Shown here: positions 34,107-43,227 of the stretch, piece after piece
How the letters are laid out: each line of letters begins with the position of its first letter
Position numbering within the stretch: position 1 is the stretch's first letter
Assembly: GCF_900107675.1 (NCBI RefSeq)
Contig: NZ_FNRI01000005.1
Coordinates: 248,001-312,000, forward strand
Reading direction: 5' to 3'
Length of the DNA: 64,000 bases
Origin: Alistipes timonensis JC136
GTDB taxonomy: Bacteria > Bacteroidota > Bacteroidia > Bacteroidales > Rikenellaceae
Made by a program: the position numbers and the translations under genes
Notes under the pieces: generated by a model
The model's input: the letters and a program-made list of their open reading frames with translations, nothing else
The model's database searches: none
Told to the model about the DNA's origin: nothing

Positions 34107-34610
34107 ATGACAAAACCGACACTTACACCGGAGGAAAAGGCCGCCAAAGCTGCCGAGAAAGCAGCCAAAGCCGCCGAGAAAGAAGCGGCGGATAAGGCCG
34201 CAGCCGAGAAGGTTGCCCGCGAGGCTGCCGAGAAGGCAGCAGCCGAACAAGCAGCCCGTGAAGCCGCGGAGAAAGCCGCGGCCGAACAGGCGGCCTGCAA
34301 AGCCGCGGAAACTGTGGAGAAAACTCCGCCGTCGCCCGCAACATCATACGCCGCCAGCCCGGCAGAGCTGGCCGCCCGCGAGACCACCGAAAAGGCTGCG
34401 GCAGAGGAGGCAGCCCGCAAGGCCGCCGAACCGAAGGCCGGGGGCAAGACCCGGCTGGAGAAAGAAGGCGAGCGGATTCTTGCAGAATATCCGGACGCGT
34501 CGGAAGTGTTTATGACCGCAAACGGATTCGGGTTCTTCAGGGAGGCTGATGCTCGCAACCACGCGGCGACGCTTCGGGACAAAACAATCACAAACGTAAA
34601 ACGGAAATAG
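34107..34610 (+). CDS. Ala/Lys/Glu-repeat phage protein with small C-terminal domain
   Basis: 167 residues. Residues 8-120 are a low-complexity KAAEKAA/EEAARKAAE repeat, a long single helix. The last 45 residues (YPDASEVFMTANGFGFFREA) form a compact domain seen in tail-region proteins of Bacteroidetes phages. It stands just before the sheath gene. Function unknown. Confidence 0.6.
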   Translation: MTKPTLTPEEKAAKAAEKAAKAAEKEAADKAAAEKVAREAAEKAAAEQAAREAAEKAAAEQAACKAAETVEKTPPSPATSYAASPAELAARETTEKAAAEEAARKAAEPKAGGKTRLEKEGERILAEYPDASEVFMTANGFGFFREADARNHAATLRDKTITNVKRK

Positions 34611-34612
34611 CA

Positions 34613-35812
34613 ATGCTACCACGAGTAAAAATCATCTTCGCCAACGGCGCACTCGGCCAGGTCGAGGCTATGGCCGACGGCTGCCTGGGCTTCCTGGCGC
34701 TGGGCGCAAAGGAGGTCGAGGGAGACGCCAGCTTTAAGCTCGGCAAGGCGTACACGGTCAAGAAGCTGGCCGGGCTGGAGGCATTGGGCGTGACTGCGGA
34801 GAACAACCCGAACCTGTACCGGAACGTCAAAGACTTCTACGCCGAAACGGGAGACGGGGCAGAACTGTGGATTATGGGCTTCGCCGAGGCGTCGACCTTC
34901 GCGTCCGTCCTGGACAAAGACACGGCCGCCGGGGCCAAGGCCCTGATCCGGGCGGCAAACGGTAAACTTCGCGGGCTTATCGCTTTCAAGACCCCGGCCG
35001 AGGGCTATGCACTGACCGTGAAGAACGGACTCGACGAGGATGTGACGGCGGCAATGGTGAAGGCGCAGGGCTTGGGCGAGTGGGCCACCGACGATCTTCG
35101 CGCTCCGATCTTCACCCTTATCGAGGGCTACGGGTTTACGGGTGATGCTTCCGAGCTGCAGGCGCTTACCACAATGGAGTACAACCGCGTCGGAATTGTC
35201 ATCGGCGACACCATGCCGAACAGTAAAAACGCCTGCATGGGCGTGGTGGCCGGGCGTATTGCCGTGTCGCCTGTTCAGCGCAAGATCAGCCGCGTCAAGG
35301 ATGGGGCACTTAAGCCGCTGGCAATCTACATCGGCGACCAGCTGGTCGAACTGGCCGACGTGGAGACGATCCACGAAAAGGGATATATCACCTTCACGAC
35401 CTTTGCCGGCCGCACGGGCTACTATATTGCCGATGACAACCTGGCGACCAAAGTCGCGGATGATTACCGAGGCCTTTCGAATCGTCGAGTAATCGACAAG
35501 GCGTATCGTATCGCCTACAACACGACGCTCGACACGCTGAACGACGAGGTCCCCATTGCCAGCGACGGCAACCTGTCGCCCGCCTGGTGCGCGGCCCTCA
35601 AGAGCGACGTTGAGCAGGCCATCATTTCGAACATGACGGCCAACGGCAACCTGGGCAACGACCCCGGCGACCCGAACGATACGGGTGTCGAATGTATCAT
35701 CGACTACAAACAGAAGGTTCTTTCGACCTCGCAGATGGCGGTGAAACTTCGCGTGAAACCGAACGGATACGCCAAATACATCGATGTAGAACTCGGCCTT
35801 AAGGCCGCCTAA
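34613..35812 (+). CDS. tail sheath protein (DUF2586-like)
   Basis: 399 residues. LPRVKIIFANGALGQVEAMA at the start, ENNPNLYRNVKDFYAETGDG, and a C-terminal strand-rich domain that could form the inter-subunit mesh of contractile sheaths. It is followed at once by the tube gene, as in other contractile phages. Confidence 0.8.
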   Translation: MLPRVKIIFANGALGQVEAMADGCLGFLALGAKEVEGDASFKLGKAYTVKKLAGLEALGVTAENNPNLYRNVKDFYAETGDGAELWIMGFAEASTFASVLDKDTAAGAKALIRAANGKLRGLIAFKTPAEGYALTVKNGLDEDVTAAMVKAQGLGEWATDDLRAPIFTLIEGYGFTGDASELQALTTMEYNRVGIVIGDTMPNSKNACMGVVAGRIAVSPVQRKISRVKDGALKPLAIYIGDQLVELADVETIHEKGYITFTTFAGRTGYYIADDNLATKVADDYRGLSNRRVIDKAYRIAYNTTLDTLNDEVPIASDGNLSPAWCAALKSDVEQAIISNMTANGNLGNDPGDPNDTGVECIIDYKQKVLSTSQMAVKLRVKPNGYAKYIDVELGLKAA

Positions 35813-35824
35813 ACCAGACAGCAA

Positions 35825-36235
35825 ATGTTTGACAGCAGACAGTACGAATTTGCGGACACTACTCTTTTCCTGGGTAACCGTGACGTGACGGGCCTCCGCG
35901 CGATCAACTACACCGAAAAGCAGGAGAAGGAGGCGCTTTATGGAAAAGGGAATAAGCCCCTATCCATTCAGAAAGGCAACAAGAGCTACGAAGGTTCCAT
36001 CGGGATACTCCAGTCGGAGTTGGAAGCCTTGGAAGTCGCTGGAGGAGGTTCAATCCTCGACTTGGAGTTGACCGCCGTGGTCAACTACGGTAATCCATCA
36101 AAAGGCGACGTGATAAAGACCGACGAGCTTATCGGCGTGCAGTTCACGGAAGCCCCCAGGGGGATGAAGCAGGGGGATAAATTCATGGAGATCGAACTCC
36201 CCATCGTGTTCCTGGACAGGAAACCTATTTTGTAA
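35825..36235 (+). CDS. tail tube protein
   Basis: 136 residues, beta-rich, with NRDVTGLRAINYTEKQEKEA and YGKGNKPLSIQKGNKSYEGS, the loop-and-strand pattern of tube proteins that stack in hexameric rings. Located between sheath and tail assembly chaperone. Confidence 0.82.
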   Translation: MFDSRQYEFADTTLFLGNRDVTGLRAINYTEKQEKEALYGKGNKPLSIQKGNKSYEGSIGILQSELEALEVAGGGSILDLELTAVVNYGNPSKGDVIKTDELIGVQFTEAPRGMKQGDKFMEIELPIVFLDRKPIL

Positions 36236-36271
36236 TCAGCCGGACACACCCGGCACAACATCAATTAGAAT

Positions 36272-36601
36272 ATGTCGAAAACAGAAATTATCGGACAGGC
36301 CACCCCGGAGCAAATCCAGGAGTGGAAAGGCAAAAACGGTGGGGTCATCTTCAAGATCACCGTAACGGACAAGGAGGAGAAGAAACATGTGTGCTATCTC
36401 CGCAAGCCCAGGCGGAAGGATATTTCGGCCGCATCGGTTGCTGCACGGGTCGACCAACTCAAGTTCAACGAAACCCTGATGCGCCAATGCTGGCTCGGTG
36501 GCGACCCGGAAATCCGCACGGACGATGATCTGTTCCTGGCCGCATCGGGACAGGTGGCAGACATTGTAGAGGTAGCGGAGGCCGAACTGGAAAAGCTCTA
36601 A
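36272..36601 (+). CDS. tail assembly chaperone, 0-frame product
   Basis: 109 residues. FKITVTDKEEKKHVCYLRKP and SAASVAARVDQLKFNETLMR fit the gpG-like chaperone that coats the tape measure protein. It lies between tube and tape measure, where contractile and siphophage genomes keep a frameshifted chaperone pair. The stop at 36599-36601 is preceded by GGAAAAG, a possible slip site. Confidence 0.8.
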   Translation: MSKTEIIGQATPEQIQEWKGKNGGVIFKITVTDKEEKKHVCYLRKPRRKDISAASVAARVDQLKFNETLMRQCWLGGDPEIRTDDDLFLAASGQVADIVEVAEAELEKL

Positions 36602-36762
36602 AGGCTACCGAGGTCGAGTCGGGAGAGTGGGTCCGGCAGCTGGATGCACAACTCCGCTACTATATGCACATCGACCCCGATAGCCTTACCGATGAAGAGT
36701 GGGCTATGCGTGTAAATGAGTTAATGTGGATTCGGGAAAAGGAGGCGGAGGCTTACAAATGA
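36595..36762 (+). CDS. -1 frame extension of the tail assembly chaperone (gpGT-like)
   Basis: In the -1 frame the coding sequence stays open for about 55 codons past the chaperone stop, giving ALKATEVESGEWVRQLDAQL and then DPDSLTDEEWAMRVNELMW before TGA at 36760-36762. It has no start codon of its own with a good ribosome-binding site. The WxxRVxEL-type ending is common in gpT-like extensions. A ribosomal -1 slip near GGAAAAG (36589-36595) would give a fusion of about 163 residues. Confidence 0.65.
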   Translation, partial: ALKATEVESGEWVRQLDAQLRYYMHIDPDSLTDEEWAMRVNELMWIREKEAEAYK

Positions 36763-37001
36763 CCGTCGACAATAACGATCAGCGCGATCAACACGTATAA
36801 GATTCCACCCATCCAATATATGGCTTTCGCCTGAATGGGGTGTTCCTCCCTATTGCGATAGGCTACTACAAAAGGCATCGCAGGCAGGCATACAACGAAA
36901 ACAACCGCCGCGGGCAACTTCAATGCAAGTCGCAACAGTACCACGCAGAGGTAGTAGCATCCCATCAGGGCGAGCCATATTGTTATCATTGTTCCTATCA
37001 T
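36753..37001 (-). CDS. three-helix membrane protein on the opposite strand (moron candidate)
   Basis: 82 residues from the ATG at 37001; the frame extends to 37061 but the promoter sits inside that part. Membrane helices near residues 4-24, 28-46 and 60-79, with a short basic loop between the second and third. It is the only leftward gene inside the late operon and has a full host-type promoter, so it may be expressed in the lysogen, for instance as an exclusion or surface-altering protein. Function unknown. Confidence 0.7.
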   Translation of the reverse strand: MIGTMITIWLALMGCYYLCVVLLRLALKLPAAVVFVVCLPAMPFVVAYRNREEHPIQAKAIYWMGGILYVLIALIVIVDGHL

Positions 37002-37007
37002 ACGCTT

Positions 37008-37037
37008 CAAATATACGAATTTTTTTGTAAATGTCAA
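37008..37037 (-). promoter_or_regulatory. Bacteroidetes promoter of the moron gene
   Basis: Minus strand TTG (37037-37035), 19 bases, TATATTTG (37015-37008). It overlaps the first codons of the tape measure gene. The -7 box ends 6 bases before the ATG, so the mRNA is probably leaderless or nearly so. Confidence 0.8.
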
Positions 37038-39073
37038 ATATTCTCGAATATACGCTATCACTCAAAGACCGAGTTTCCGGGACGCTGACGAAAATTGGCA
37101 TCGCCAACAACAAGCAGCTGGAGACCTGGGCCAAGGTGCAGCAGCGGGTTGCAGCTTCGGACGCCACGATGAAAAAGTGCGGCGTGTCCCTGGGCAGCCT
37201 TCGGGAACGTGTGGCAGCACTTCGGGCGGAGAAGGAATGGATACCAGCCAACAACATCAATGCCATCCGGCGGTCGAATATCGAAGTCAAGTCCTTGGAG
37301 GGACAAATCCGGCGGCTGGAATCGGTTAACGGTGGTCGGCTCAAGGCGTGGTTCGGCAACCTCAAGTCGGCGGTTCCGATGGCCGGAATGCTCACCAACC
37401 CCCTGCTTTGGTTGGGTGCTGCCATTTACAAGGTCGGCAACTACATCAAGGGATCGCAGGAGGCGTGGAATATTCAGATGCAGGGCGAGGTCAAACTTGC
37501 AACCGTCCTGCGCCAGCGCGTCAAGGCGACGGACGCCGAGATCGACAGCATCAAACGCCTGGCATCGGCCCAGCAGGCCATCGGCATTATCGGCGACGAA
37601 GTGCAGCTGGCGGGTGCGCAACAACTGGCGACGTTCATATCCCGGAAGGACAGTCTCGACAAACTGATCCCGTCGATGAACAACCTGTTGGCCCAGCAAA
37701 AAGGGCTCAATGCTACCGACCAGGATGCGGTGAATATCGGCAACCTGATGGGTAAAGTAATGCAGGGCCAAACCTCGGCACTTACCCGTGTCGGGATCAC
37801 CTTCACGGCGGCCGAGGAGAAGCTGCTCAAATACGGAAACGAACAACAGCGTGCGGCTACTCTCGCCCAGGTCATCAACAACAACGTCGGGCGGATGAAC
37901 GAGGCACTGGCGAACACGCCGGAGGGCAGGCTCAAGCAACACACCAACACGATGGGCGACCTGCAGGAGCGTGTCGGCCGTGTGTATTCGGTCGTAAAGG
38001 CTTCGCTGCTCCCGCTGTTTGATGCAATCGGCAACTCGCTGGAAGGCGTAATATCATGGTTCGAGCGCAACCAGGATACGGTTCTTACGGTAGTGAATAC
38101 AGTCGCACGAGGTTTTCAATGGGCTTTTTCCGTAATTGGTAGTGTAATCGGTGGGGCAATCGGGTTCTTCGGAGGTTGGATCAATAAATTGCGGGAAGGC
38201 AGCGTGCCTGTAACAATAATTACCTATCTGTTGGGATCGCTTGCCACGGCAATGGCCTTGTTTACCCTCAAGGCGCAGGTCATGGCCGTATGGGCGGGGG
38301 CCGTGACAACGGCGAAATGGTTGTGGGCAGGGGCACAGAACGCGCTCAACCTCTCGCTACTGGCGTGCCCGGTAACCTGGATCGTCGCGGGCGTTGTCGC
38401 CCTTATCGGGGTGATAGCCTACCTCTGCTACAAGATCGAGAGCTGGGGATCGCTATGGAAAGGCGTGGTCGGGTTTATGAAATACACGTTCATGGGCTTT
38501 GCCGACTACGTCAAACTGTACTTCACCACGCTGATCAACGGCATTATGCTGGGCCTCGATATGATTAAACTCGGCTGGTACAAGTTTAAGGTGGCCTGCG
38601 GCATCGGCAACAAGGCTGAGAACCAGGCGGCCATCGCGCAGATCAACGCCGACGTGGCGGCCCGGCAGCAGGCCATCATCGATGGGGCCAAGAAGGTCGC
38701 AGAGGATGCCCGCAAGGCCAAGGAGTCGCTCGCTGGGATCAATATGTCCTGGAACTCCGACAAATCGATGTCCGATGTGGTCGGCGGTCTGAAGAAGAAA
38801 CTCGGCATTGAAGTCCCCAGAGTTCCCGGTATAGCTGGTGGCAACGGCAACGGAGTGGCCCGCGGTGCAGGCGACGAGAGCGGGAATGGTTCCGGAACCG
38901 CATCGGCCATCGCCACCGGAGGCAGTAAGAATACGTCCATCACAATTAACCTCAAATCGCTGGTCGAGAATATCGTGTTCGAGGGCGGTTATGAGGGCAG
39001 CCGGGATGTGATGCAGCGGGATTTGGAAAGCGCCCTTATCCGGGTGTTGGAAATGGCAAATACAGCGCGGTAA
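37031..39073 (+). CDS. tape measure protein
   Basis: 680 residues, the longest tail gene. Helical N-terminal half with TLSLKDRVSGTLTKIG at the start, several hydrophobic segments (residues about 370-470), and a Gly/Ser/Asn-rich C-terminus (GNGNGVARGAGDESGNGSG). It sets tail length; at this size a short contractile tail of roughly 100 nm is expected. Confidence 0.9.
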   Translation: MSNILEYTLSLKDRVSGTLTKIGIANNKQLETWAKVQQRVAASDATMKKCGVSLGSLRERVAALRAEKEWIPANNINAIRRSNIEVKSLEGQIRRLESVNGGRLKAWFGNLKSAVPMAGMLTNPLLWLGAAIYKVGNYIKGSQEAWNIQMQGEVKLATVLRQRVKATDAEIDSIKRLASAQQAIGIIGDEVQLAGAQQLATFISRKDSLDKLIPSMNNLLAQQKGLNATDQDAVNIGNLMGKVMQGQTSALTRVGITFTAAEEKLLKYGNEQQRAATLAQVINNNVGRMNEALANTPEGRLKQHTNTMGDLQERVGRVYSVVKASLLPLFDAIGNSLEGVISWFERNQDTVLTVVNTVARGFQWAFSVIGSVIGGAIGFFGGWINKLREGSVPVTIITYLLGSLATAMALFTLKAQVMAVWAGAVTTAKWLWAGAQNALNLSLLACPVTWIVAGVVALIGVIAYLCYKIESWGSLWKGVVGFMKYTFMGFADYVKLYFTTLINGIMLGLDMIKLGWYKFKVACGIGNKAENQAAIAQINADVAARQQAIIDGAKKVAEDARKAKESLAGINMSWNSDKSMSDVVGGLKKKLGIEVPRVPGIAGGNGNGVARGAGDESGNGSGTASAIATGGSKNTSITINLKSLVENIVFEGGYEGSRDVMQRDLESALIRVLEMANTAR

Positions 39074-39708
39074 TGGGAAAGGTTGAATACGAATTGAGCC
39101 GTCTGGCTCCGAAGGTCGAAGCCGGATATAGCGGGAATCCGCTCGACCCGGCGAAGGTCTCCATTAACAAGGCTCTCGGTCGCTACGGGGCTTTCCCTCC
39201 GTTCTTCATTCCCGACAAAAAGGATATTATCACGCGGGTATATGATGCCAACGAAATCCTGGAGGACTACGCGGCCGTCGGGGTGATCCACTCGCAGATG
39301 CCGATGACAGTATCTTGGAAGGATGGGCGCGAAAAGTTCCTGCTGCCGTTCGAACCGCTGGTGTCGATTAGTGGTAAGAATGTGATCGCCCGCCGGAAGG
39401 TCGCCAAAGCGGACGGGAAGGGTACGGTAAAGGAACGTTGGAGCCGCGACGATTACGAAGTTACGATCCAAGGCGTGATGACCTCGGCGGATCAGTCGAA
39501 ATATCCGGGCGATTATATGAAGCGGTTGGTTGCCCTGTTTAACGAGCGGCGGTCCATTGAGGTCGACCAGGGAGTGCTGGAGGTGTTCGGCATCCGCTAC
39601 CTTGCTATTGAGAGCGTGAGCTTTCCGCATACCAAGGGGCTGAACAATCAGAACTACGAAATAAAGGCGTATAGCGACAACCCCGTCGACCTGCTGATTC
39701 CGCTTTAA
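39073..39708 (+). CDS. DUF6046-like tail/baseplate protein
   Basis: 211 residues. VIHSQMPMTVSWKDGREKFL and YEVTIQGVMTSADQSKYPGD resemble DUF6046 proteins of Bacteroidetes contractile phages. Starts within the tape measure stop (overlap of 1 base) and precedes the hub gene, so it is likely a baseplate hub partner such as Mu gp43. Confidence 0.7.
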   Translation: MGKVEYELSRLAPKVEAGYSGNPLDPAKVSINKALGRYGAFPPFFIPDKKDIITRVYDANEILEDYAAVGVIHSQMPMTVSWKDGREKFLLPFEPLVSISGKNVIARRKVAKADGKGTVKERWSRDDYEVTIQGVMTSADQSKYPGDYMKRLVALFNERRSIEVDQGVLEVFGIRYLAIESVSFPHTKGLNNQNYEIKAYSDNPVDLLIPL

Positions 39709-39720
39709 AACGCTGTTCGA

Positions 39721-40680
39721 ATGTATGCGATGAACTTTGACATAACGCTGGGCAAGTATCGGCTCACCACCTTGGAGAAGGTTTCCGTAAAACTCAGCGT
39801 CGAGAACTTGGCGGACACCGCTGTAATCGTCTTGCCCGGCTCAGAGAACAACAAGACGCTGGAGGTCGAAAACAAGCTTGCCGAGGGTGACCCGGTAGTC
39901 GTAAAATTCGGCTATGACGCGGACCTGCAGGACCTTCCCGTCGAGTTCGAAGGGTATATCGAAAGTATCGCCACCGACGACGGCTCGATCCGGATCAACT
40001 GCGAGGACGAGATATACCGCTTCCGAAAGGACCTGAAGGATACGGTGCTGTCGAACGTAACGGTGAAGGCGTTGCTTGAGCATGTTATCAAGGAGTTGGG
40101 CGGGTTCTTCCTTTCCTGCGACTACGACTTCAAGTACGATAAATTCACCATCTACCAGGCGACGGGTTACGACGTGCTGAAGAAGGTACAGGAGGACACG
40201 CGGGCGAATATCTACCTGAAGGGGAAAACGCTGCACGTACACCCTCAATATGCCGAGATCGGCAAAAAGGTGTTTTACGACTTCGCCGTGAACATCGAGA
40301 AGTCGGCCCTCAAGTACAAGGACGCCAAAAAGCGGAAGTTCCTGGTAACCGTCGAGGGCACGGACGCCGCGGGCAAAACGGTAAAAGTCACCAAGGGAAC
40401 GCCGGGCGGAGATAAGTTCACGATCAAAATCCCCGGCGTGTCGGACAGGGCGACGCTGGAGAAACGAGCCGATGAAGAGTTGAAGATACGAGCCTATACA
40501 GGTTATGAGGGAAACTTCACCGGGTGGCTGATCCCCCGAACCGAACCGACGGACATCGTGGTACTGCGGGATGCCGACTATGAATACAAAACGGGAAACT
40601 ACTATACGATTGCCGTTGAAACGACTTTTGAAGAGGGCGGCGGCAGCCGAAAAGTTACCATAGGGAAAAAGCTGGAATAA
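39721..40680 (+). CDS. baseplate hub protein (late control gpD-like)
   Basis: 319 residues. ITLGKYRLTTLEKVSVKLSV at the start, VVVKFGYDADLQDLPVEFEG and FTGWLIPRTEPTDIVV in the C-terminal part follow the gpD/gp27 two-barrel layout. Its stop overlaps the next start by 1 base. Confidence 0.78.
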   Translation: MYAMNFDITLGKYRLTTLEKVSVKLSVENLADTAVIVLPGSENNKTLEVENKLAEGDPVVVKFGYDADLQDLPVEFEGYIESIATDDGSIRINCEDEIYRFRKDLKDTVLSNVTVKALLEHVIKELGGFFLSCDYDFKYDKFTIYQATGYDVLKKVQEDTRANIYLKGKTLHVHPQYAEIGKKVFYDFAVNIEKSALKYKDAKKRKFLVTVEGTDAAGKTVKVTKGTPGGDKFTIKIPGVSDRATLEKRADEELKIRAYTGYEGNFTGWLIPRTEPTDIVVLRDADYEYKTGNYYTIAVETTFEEGGGSRKVTIGKKLE

Positions 40681-41297
40681 TGGACACAACGACGAAAATA
40701 CGCAACCTGCTGCGCTCGATTACCGGAACAGATCGGCCGACATTCGACTTCCGGCTGATGGAGGTGGTTTCCGTCGATGGGGACCTTTGCCGGGCCAAGA
40801 TCGGAGACTTCGAAATCCCCGACATACGGCTTTCGTCGGTCGGAGGTGGTTCTGAGAACGGGCTGCTGGTCACCCCGGCCGTGGGCAGCGTGATATTGGT
40901 CGCCGATATATCCTGCGGCACGCTGCGGGAGCTGAACGCAATCGGCTACTCCGAAATCGACTCGATCCGGTTTCATCAGGGCAAAACCACCGTCGAGGCT
41001 ACCGCCGAGAAAGTAACTACCACCGTCGGCGGCAGCACGGTCCACATTGAGGACGGGAAGGTCCGGCTCGACGGTGAGGACAACGGCGGTCTGGTGAAGG
41101 TCGAAGAGGTCCGGCGGACATTCCGGAGTTTCCAAACCTACTGCGAAACGATGAAGGCGGCCATCGCCCAGGGCATCGCCGCAGTCGGAGCCGGAGAGGC
41201 CGCCAATGGGGCCACCGGAGCTGCAGCATTCGAAGGGGCGATGGCCTCGGCGGAGATCACGATTGAGAACATGGAAAACGAGAAGGTTACACATTAA
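40680..41297 (+). CDS. baseplate spike protein (Mu gp45/gpV-like)
   Basis: 205 residues. An OB-fold-like N-terminal region (LMEVVSVDGDLCRAKIGDFE, VTPAVGSVILVADIS) leads to repeated short strands (KTTVEATAEKVTTTVGGSTV) that form a beta-helical spike. Located after the hub, as in Mu. Confidence 0.78.
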   Translation: MDTTTKIRNLLRSITGTDRPTFDFRLMEVVSVDGDLCRAKIGDFEIPDIRLSSVGGGSENGLLVTPAVGSVILVADISCGTLRELNAIGYSEIDSIRFHQGKTTVEATAEKVTTTVGGSTVHIEDGKVRLDGEDNGGLVKVEEVRRTFRSFQTYCETMKAAIAQGIAAVGAGEAANGATGAAAFEGAMASAEITIENMENEKVTH

Positions 41298-41629
41298 TGC
41301 CAAAGGCCCTCGATATACTGATAGACCCGAACACGGGCGATCTGCAAGTGGATACCGAGCGCGACGCGCTCGGATTGATCGCCCAGGGGTTGGAGGTTGG
41401 AGATACGACCTATCAGAACCAGGCAATCATTCTGCAGTCCGTCAAGGGCGAGTTCAAGGAGTACCCGACTCTTGGCGTGGGAATTTCAGACATGGTGAAC
41501 GACCACGAAACGACAGGCTGGACGCGGGAGATCTCCCTGCAGCTGGAGTCCGATGGTATGACCGTCAAAGAGGTAGATATTGATATAACAAGCGGTAAAC
41601 TGACAATCGATGCGGAGTACAATTCATAG
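41297..41629 (+). CDS. baseplate wedge protein (gp25/gpW-like)
   Basis: 110 residues. The layout LILDxxTGDL, QNQAIILQSVKGEFKEYPTL and GVGISDMV is that of gp25-like wedge proteins (Mu gp46). One-base overlap with the spike gene. Confidence 0.82.
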   Translation: MPKALDILIDPNTGDLQVDTERDALGLIAQGLEVGDTTYQNQAIILQSVKGEFKEYPTLGVGISDMVNDHETTGWTREISLQLESDGMTVKEVDIDITSGKLTIDAEYNS

Positions 41630-41906
41630 CAGGCAGTCGCTCCTGGACATCGCCATCCAGGAGTGCGGATCGTTCGAAGCTGCTTACGAACTTGCCGAGC
41701 GTAACGACCTGGCGGTAACGGACGACATGGAGGCGGGGGCCGAGCTGGAGTATATCCCGGAGGATGTTACGAAGAAACAGGTCGTCGCTCACCTCGCGGC
41801 GCGGCGGATCAAGCCTGCGACAGCCGTATCGGAACAGGACGTGTCGCTCGCTCCCTGTGGTGGCATCGGGTATATGGGAATTGAAATTGATTTTATAGTG
41901 AAATGA
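41610..41906 (+). CDS. LysM-like tail protein
   Basis: 98 residues. SLLDIAIQECGSFEAAYELA followed by LEYIP matches a LysM-type module, found in small baseplate proteins that may bind the sheath or peptidoglycan. It overlaps the wedge gene by 20 bases and the next by 4. Confidence 0.7.
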   Translation: MRSTIHSRQSLLDIAIQECGSFEAAYELAERNDLAVTDDMEAGAELEYIPEDVTKKQVVAHLAARRIKPATAVSEQDVSLAPCGGIGYMGIEIDFIVK

Positions 41907-42742
41907 GAACGGTAGACGAAATAAAGCAGGACATTACCTCGGACTTCATGCGTAACGAGTCTGTTGCTGCCCTGTTCGGGTTCAAGGTCGGCGACAGCTT
42001 TACGGCACATTTCAGCAAGGTGTCCGTTGTCAGCGTGCTGTTCTACATTTTCGCTTGCGCAGCATTCGTGCTGGAGAGGCTATTCGACAGTTATCGGCAG
42101 GAAGTGGATGACCGTATCGAGGCGATCATCCCGCACCGCCCGAAATGGTACAGAGACCGGGTGCTGGCTTTTATGAAGGACCGGACGCTGATCCCCGACA
42201 CGGACGAGTACGACACGGCGGACATGACCGACGAGGAGAGCACGGCCGCGCGGGTCGTCAAGCATGCCGTCGCCGACGAGAGCGACGACGCCTCGCTGCT
42301 GACGATCAAGGTTGCGGGGGAACAGGGCGGCCGCCGTTGTCCGCTCGACGCGCAGACCGAAAGCCAGCTCAAAGCCTACATCGCCGAGATCAAGGACGCC
42401 GGGGTGCGGACGTCGCTGGTGAACATCGCGCCCGACCGCTTCAACTGCGAACTGGACATCTATTTCGACCCGATGCTGCTTGCCTCGGCGGTCGAGAGTA
42501 CCTGCCGCGAGGCGATACAGAATTACATCGAGAACCTGCCCTTCAACGGCGAATATACCAACATGGCACTCGTGGATCAGTTGCAGAAGATCGACGGCGT
42601 GAGGATACCCGAACTCCGGAGCGCAACCACCGTCGCCGCAGGGGAAAGCGTGGTTACTGCGATTGACGCCCGGTGTGTTCCGGCGGCGGGATATTTCGAG
42701 ATGGGCGATGTCAAACTAAACATGAAGGTCTACAATGGGTAA
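41903..42742 (+). CDS. baseplate J-like protein (Mu gp47-like)
   Basis: 279 residues. The C-terminal half, with LVNIAPDRFNCELDIYFDPM, AIQNYIENLPFNGEYTNMAL and GVRIPELRSATT, is the gpJ/gp47 pattern; the N-terminal half has an unusual hydrophobic segment (VVSVLFYIFACAAFVLERLF). It forms the baseplate wedge periphery. Confidence 0.8.
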   Translation: MRTVDEIKQDITSDFMRNESVAALFGFKVGDSFTAHFSKVSVVSVLFYIFACAAFVLERLFDSYRQEVDDRIEAIIPHRPKWYRDRVLAFMKDRTLIPDTDEYDTADMTDEESTAARVVKHAVADESDDASLLTIKVAGEQGGRRCPLDAQTESQLKAYIAEIKDAGVRTSLVNIAPDRFNCELDIYFDPMLLASAVESTCREAIQNYIENLPFNGEYTNMALVDQLQKIDGVRIPELRSATTVAAGESVVTAIDARCVPAAGYFEMGDVKLNMKVYNG

Positions 42743-43226
42743 GTACGACATCAACGTGAAACGGCTGGCCCTGCTCCTGCTGCCGACCTTTTGGCGCAGG
42801 CCGCTGCTGTCCGCGCTGACTTTCGCCGCCGTATCACCGTTACATATGCTTCATTCGCAGTTCATGCAATGGAAGTATGACACCGATTATCGGCTTCGGT
42901 ATAACGGCCAGGTGTGTCACCTGCGGGCCGTGCTGAACGATATGTTCGACCCCATCGACCGACGCATTACGATCACGGATAATGCCGAGAACGTCGGATA
43001 TATCATCCTGCACCACCGGGACACCGACCAAAGCGTTCGGTTCCCGGCCCGCGGTTCCGGCCGGGCCGTGATACTGAACCGCCGAGGTTATGGCGGCGTG
43101 AACGGCTACGATTTCTGGGTGAACCTGCCCGTCGCGTTGTACGGCAAGGTAGACCTCGCCCAAGTGACGGGTGTTGTGAACACCTATAAGCTGGCATCAA
43201 AACGATTTTCGATAAACTTCATTTGA
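42735..43226 (+). CDS. phage tail protein I-like (Mu gp48 position)
   Basis: 163 residues. KRLALLLLPTFWRRPLLSAL near the start and VCHLRAVLNDMFDPIDRRIT suit the protein that links baseplate and fibres. Placed between gpJ-like and the collar/fibre genes. Confidence 0.7.
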   Translation: MGKYDINVKRLALLLLPTFWRRPLLSALTFAAVSPLHMLHSQFMQWKYDTDYRLRYNGQVCHLRAVLNDMFDPIDRRITITDNAENVGYIILHHRDTDQSVRFPARGSGRAVILNRRGYGGVNGYDFWVNLPVALYGKVDLAQVTGVVNTYKLASKRFSINFI

Positions 43227-43227
43227 A

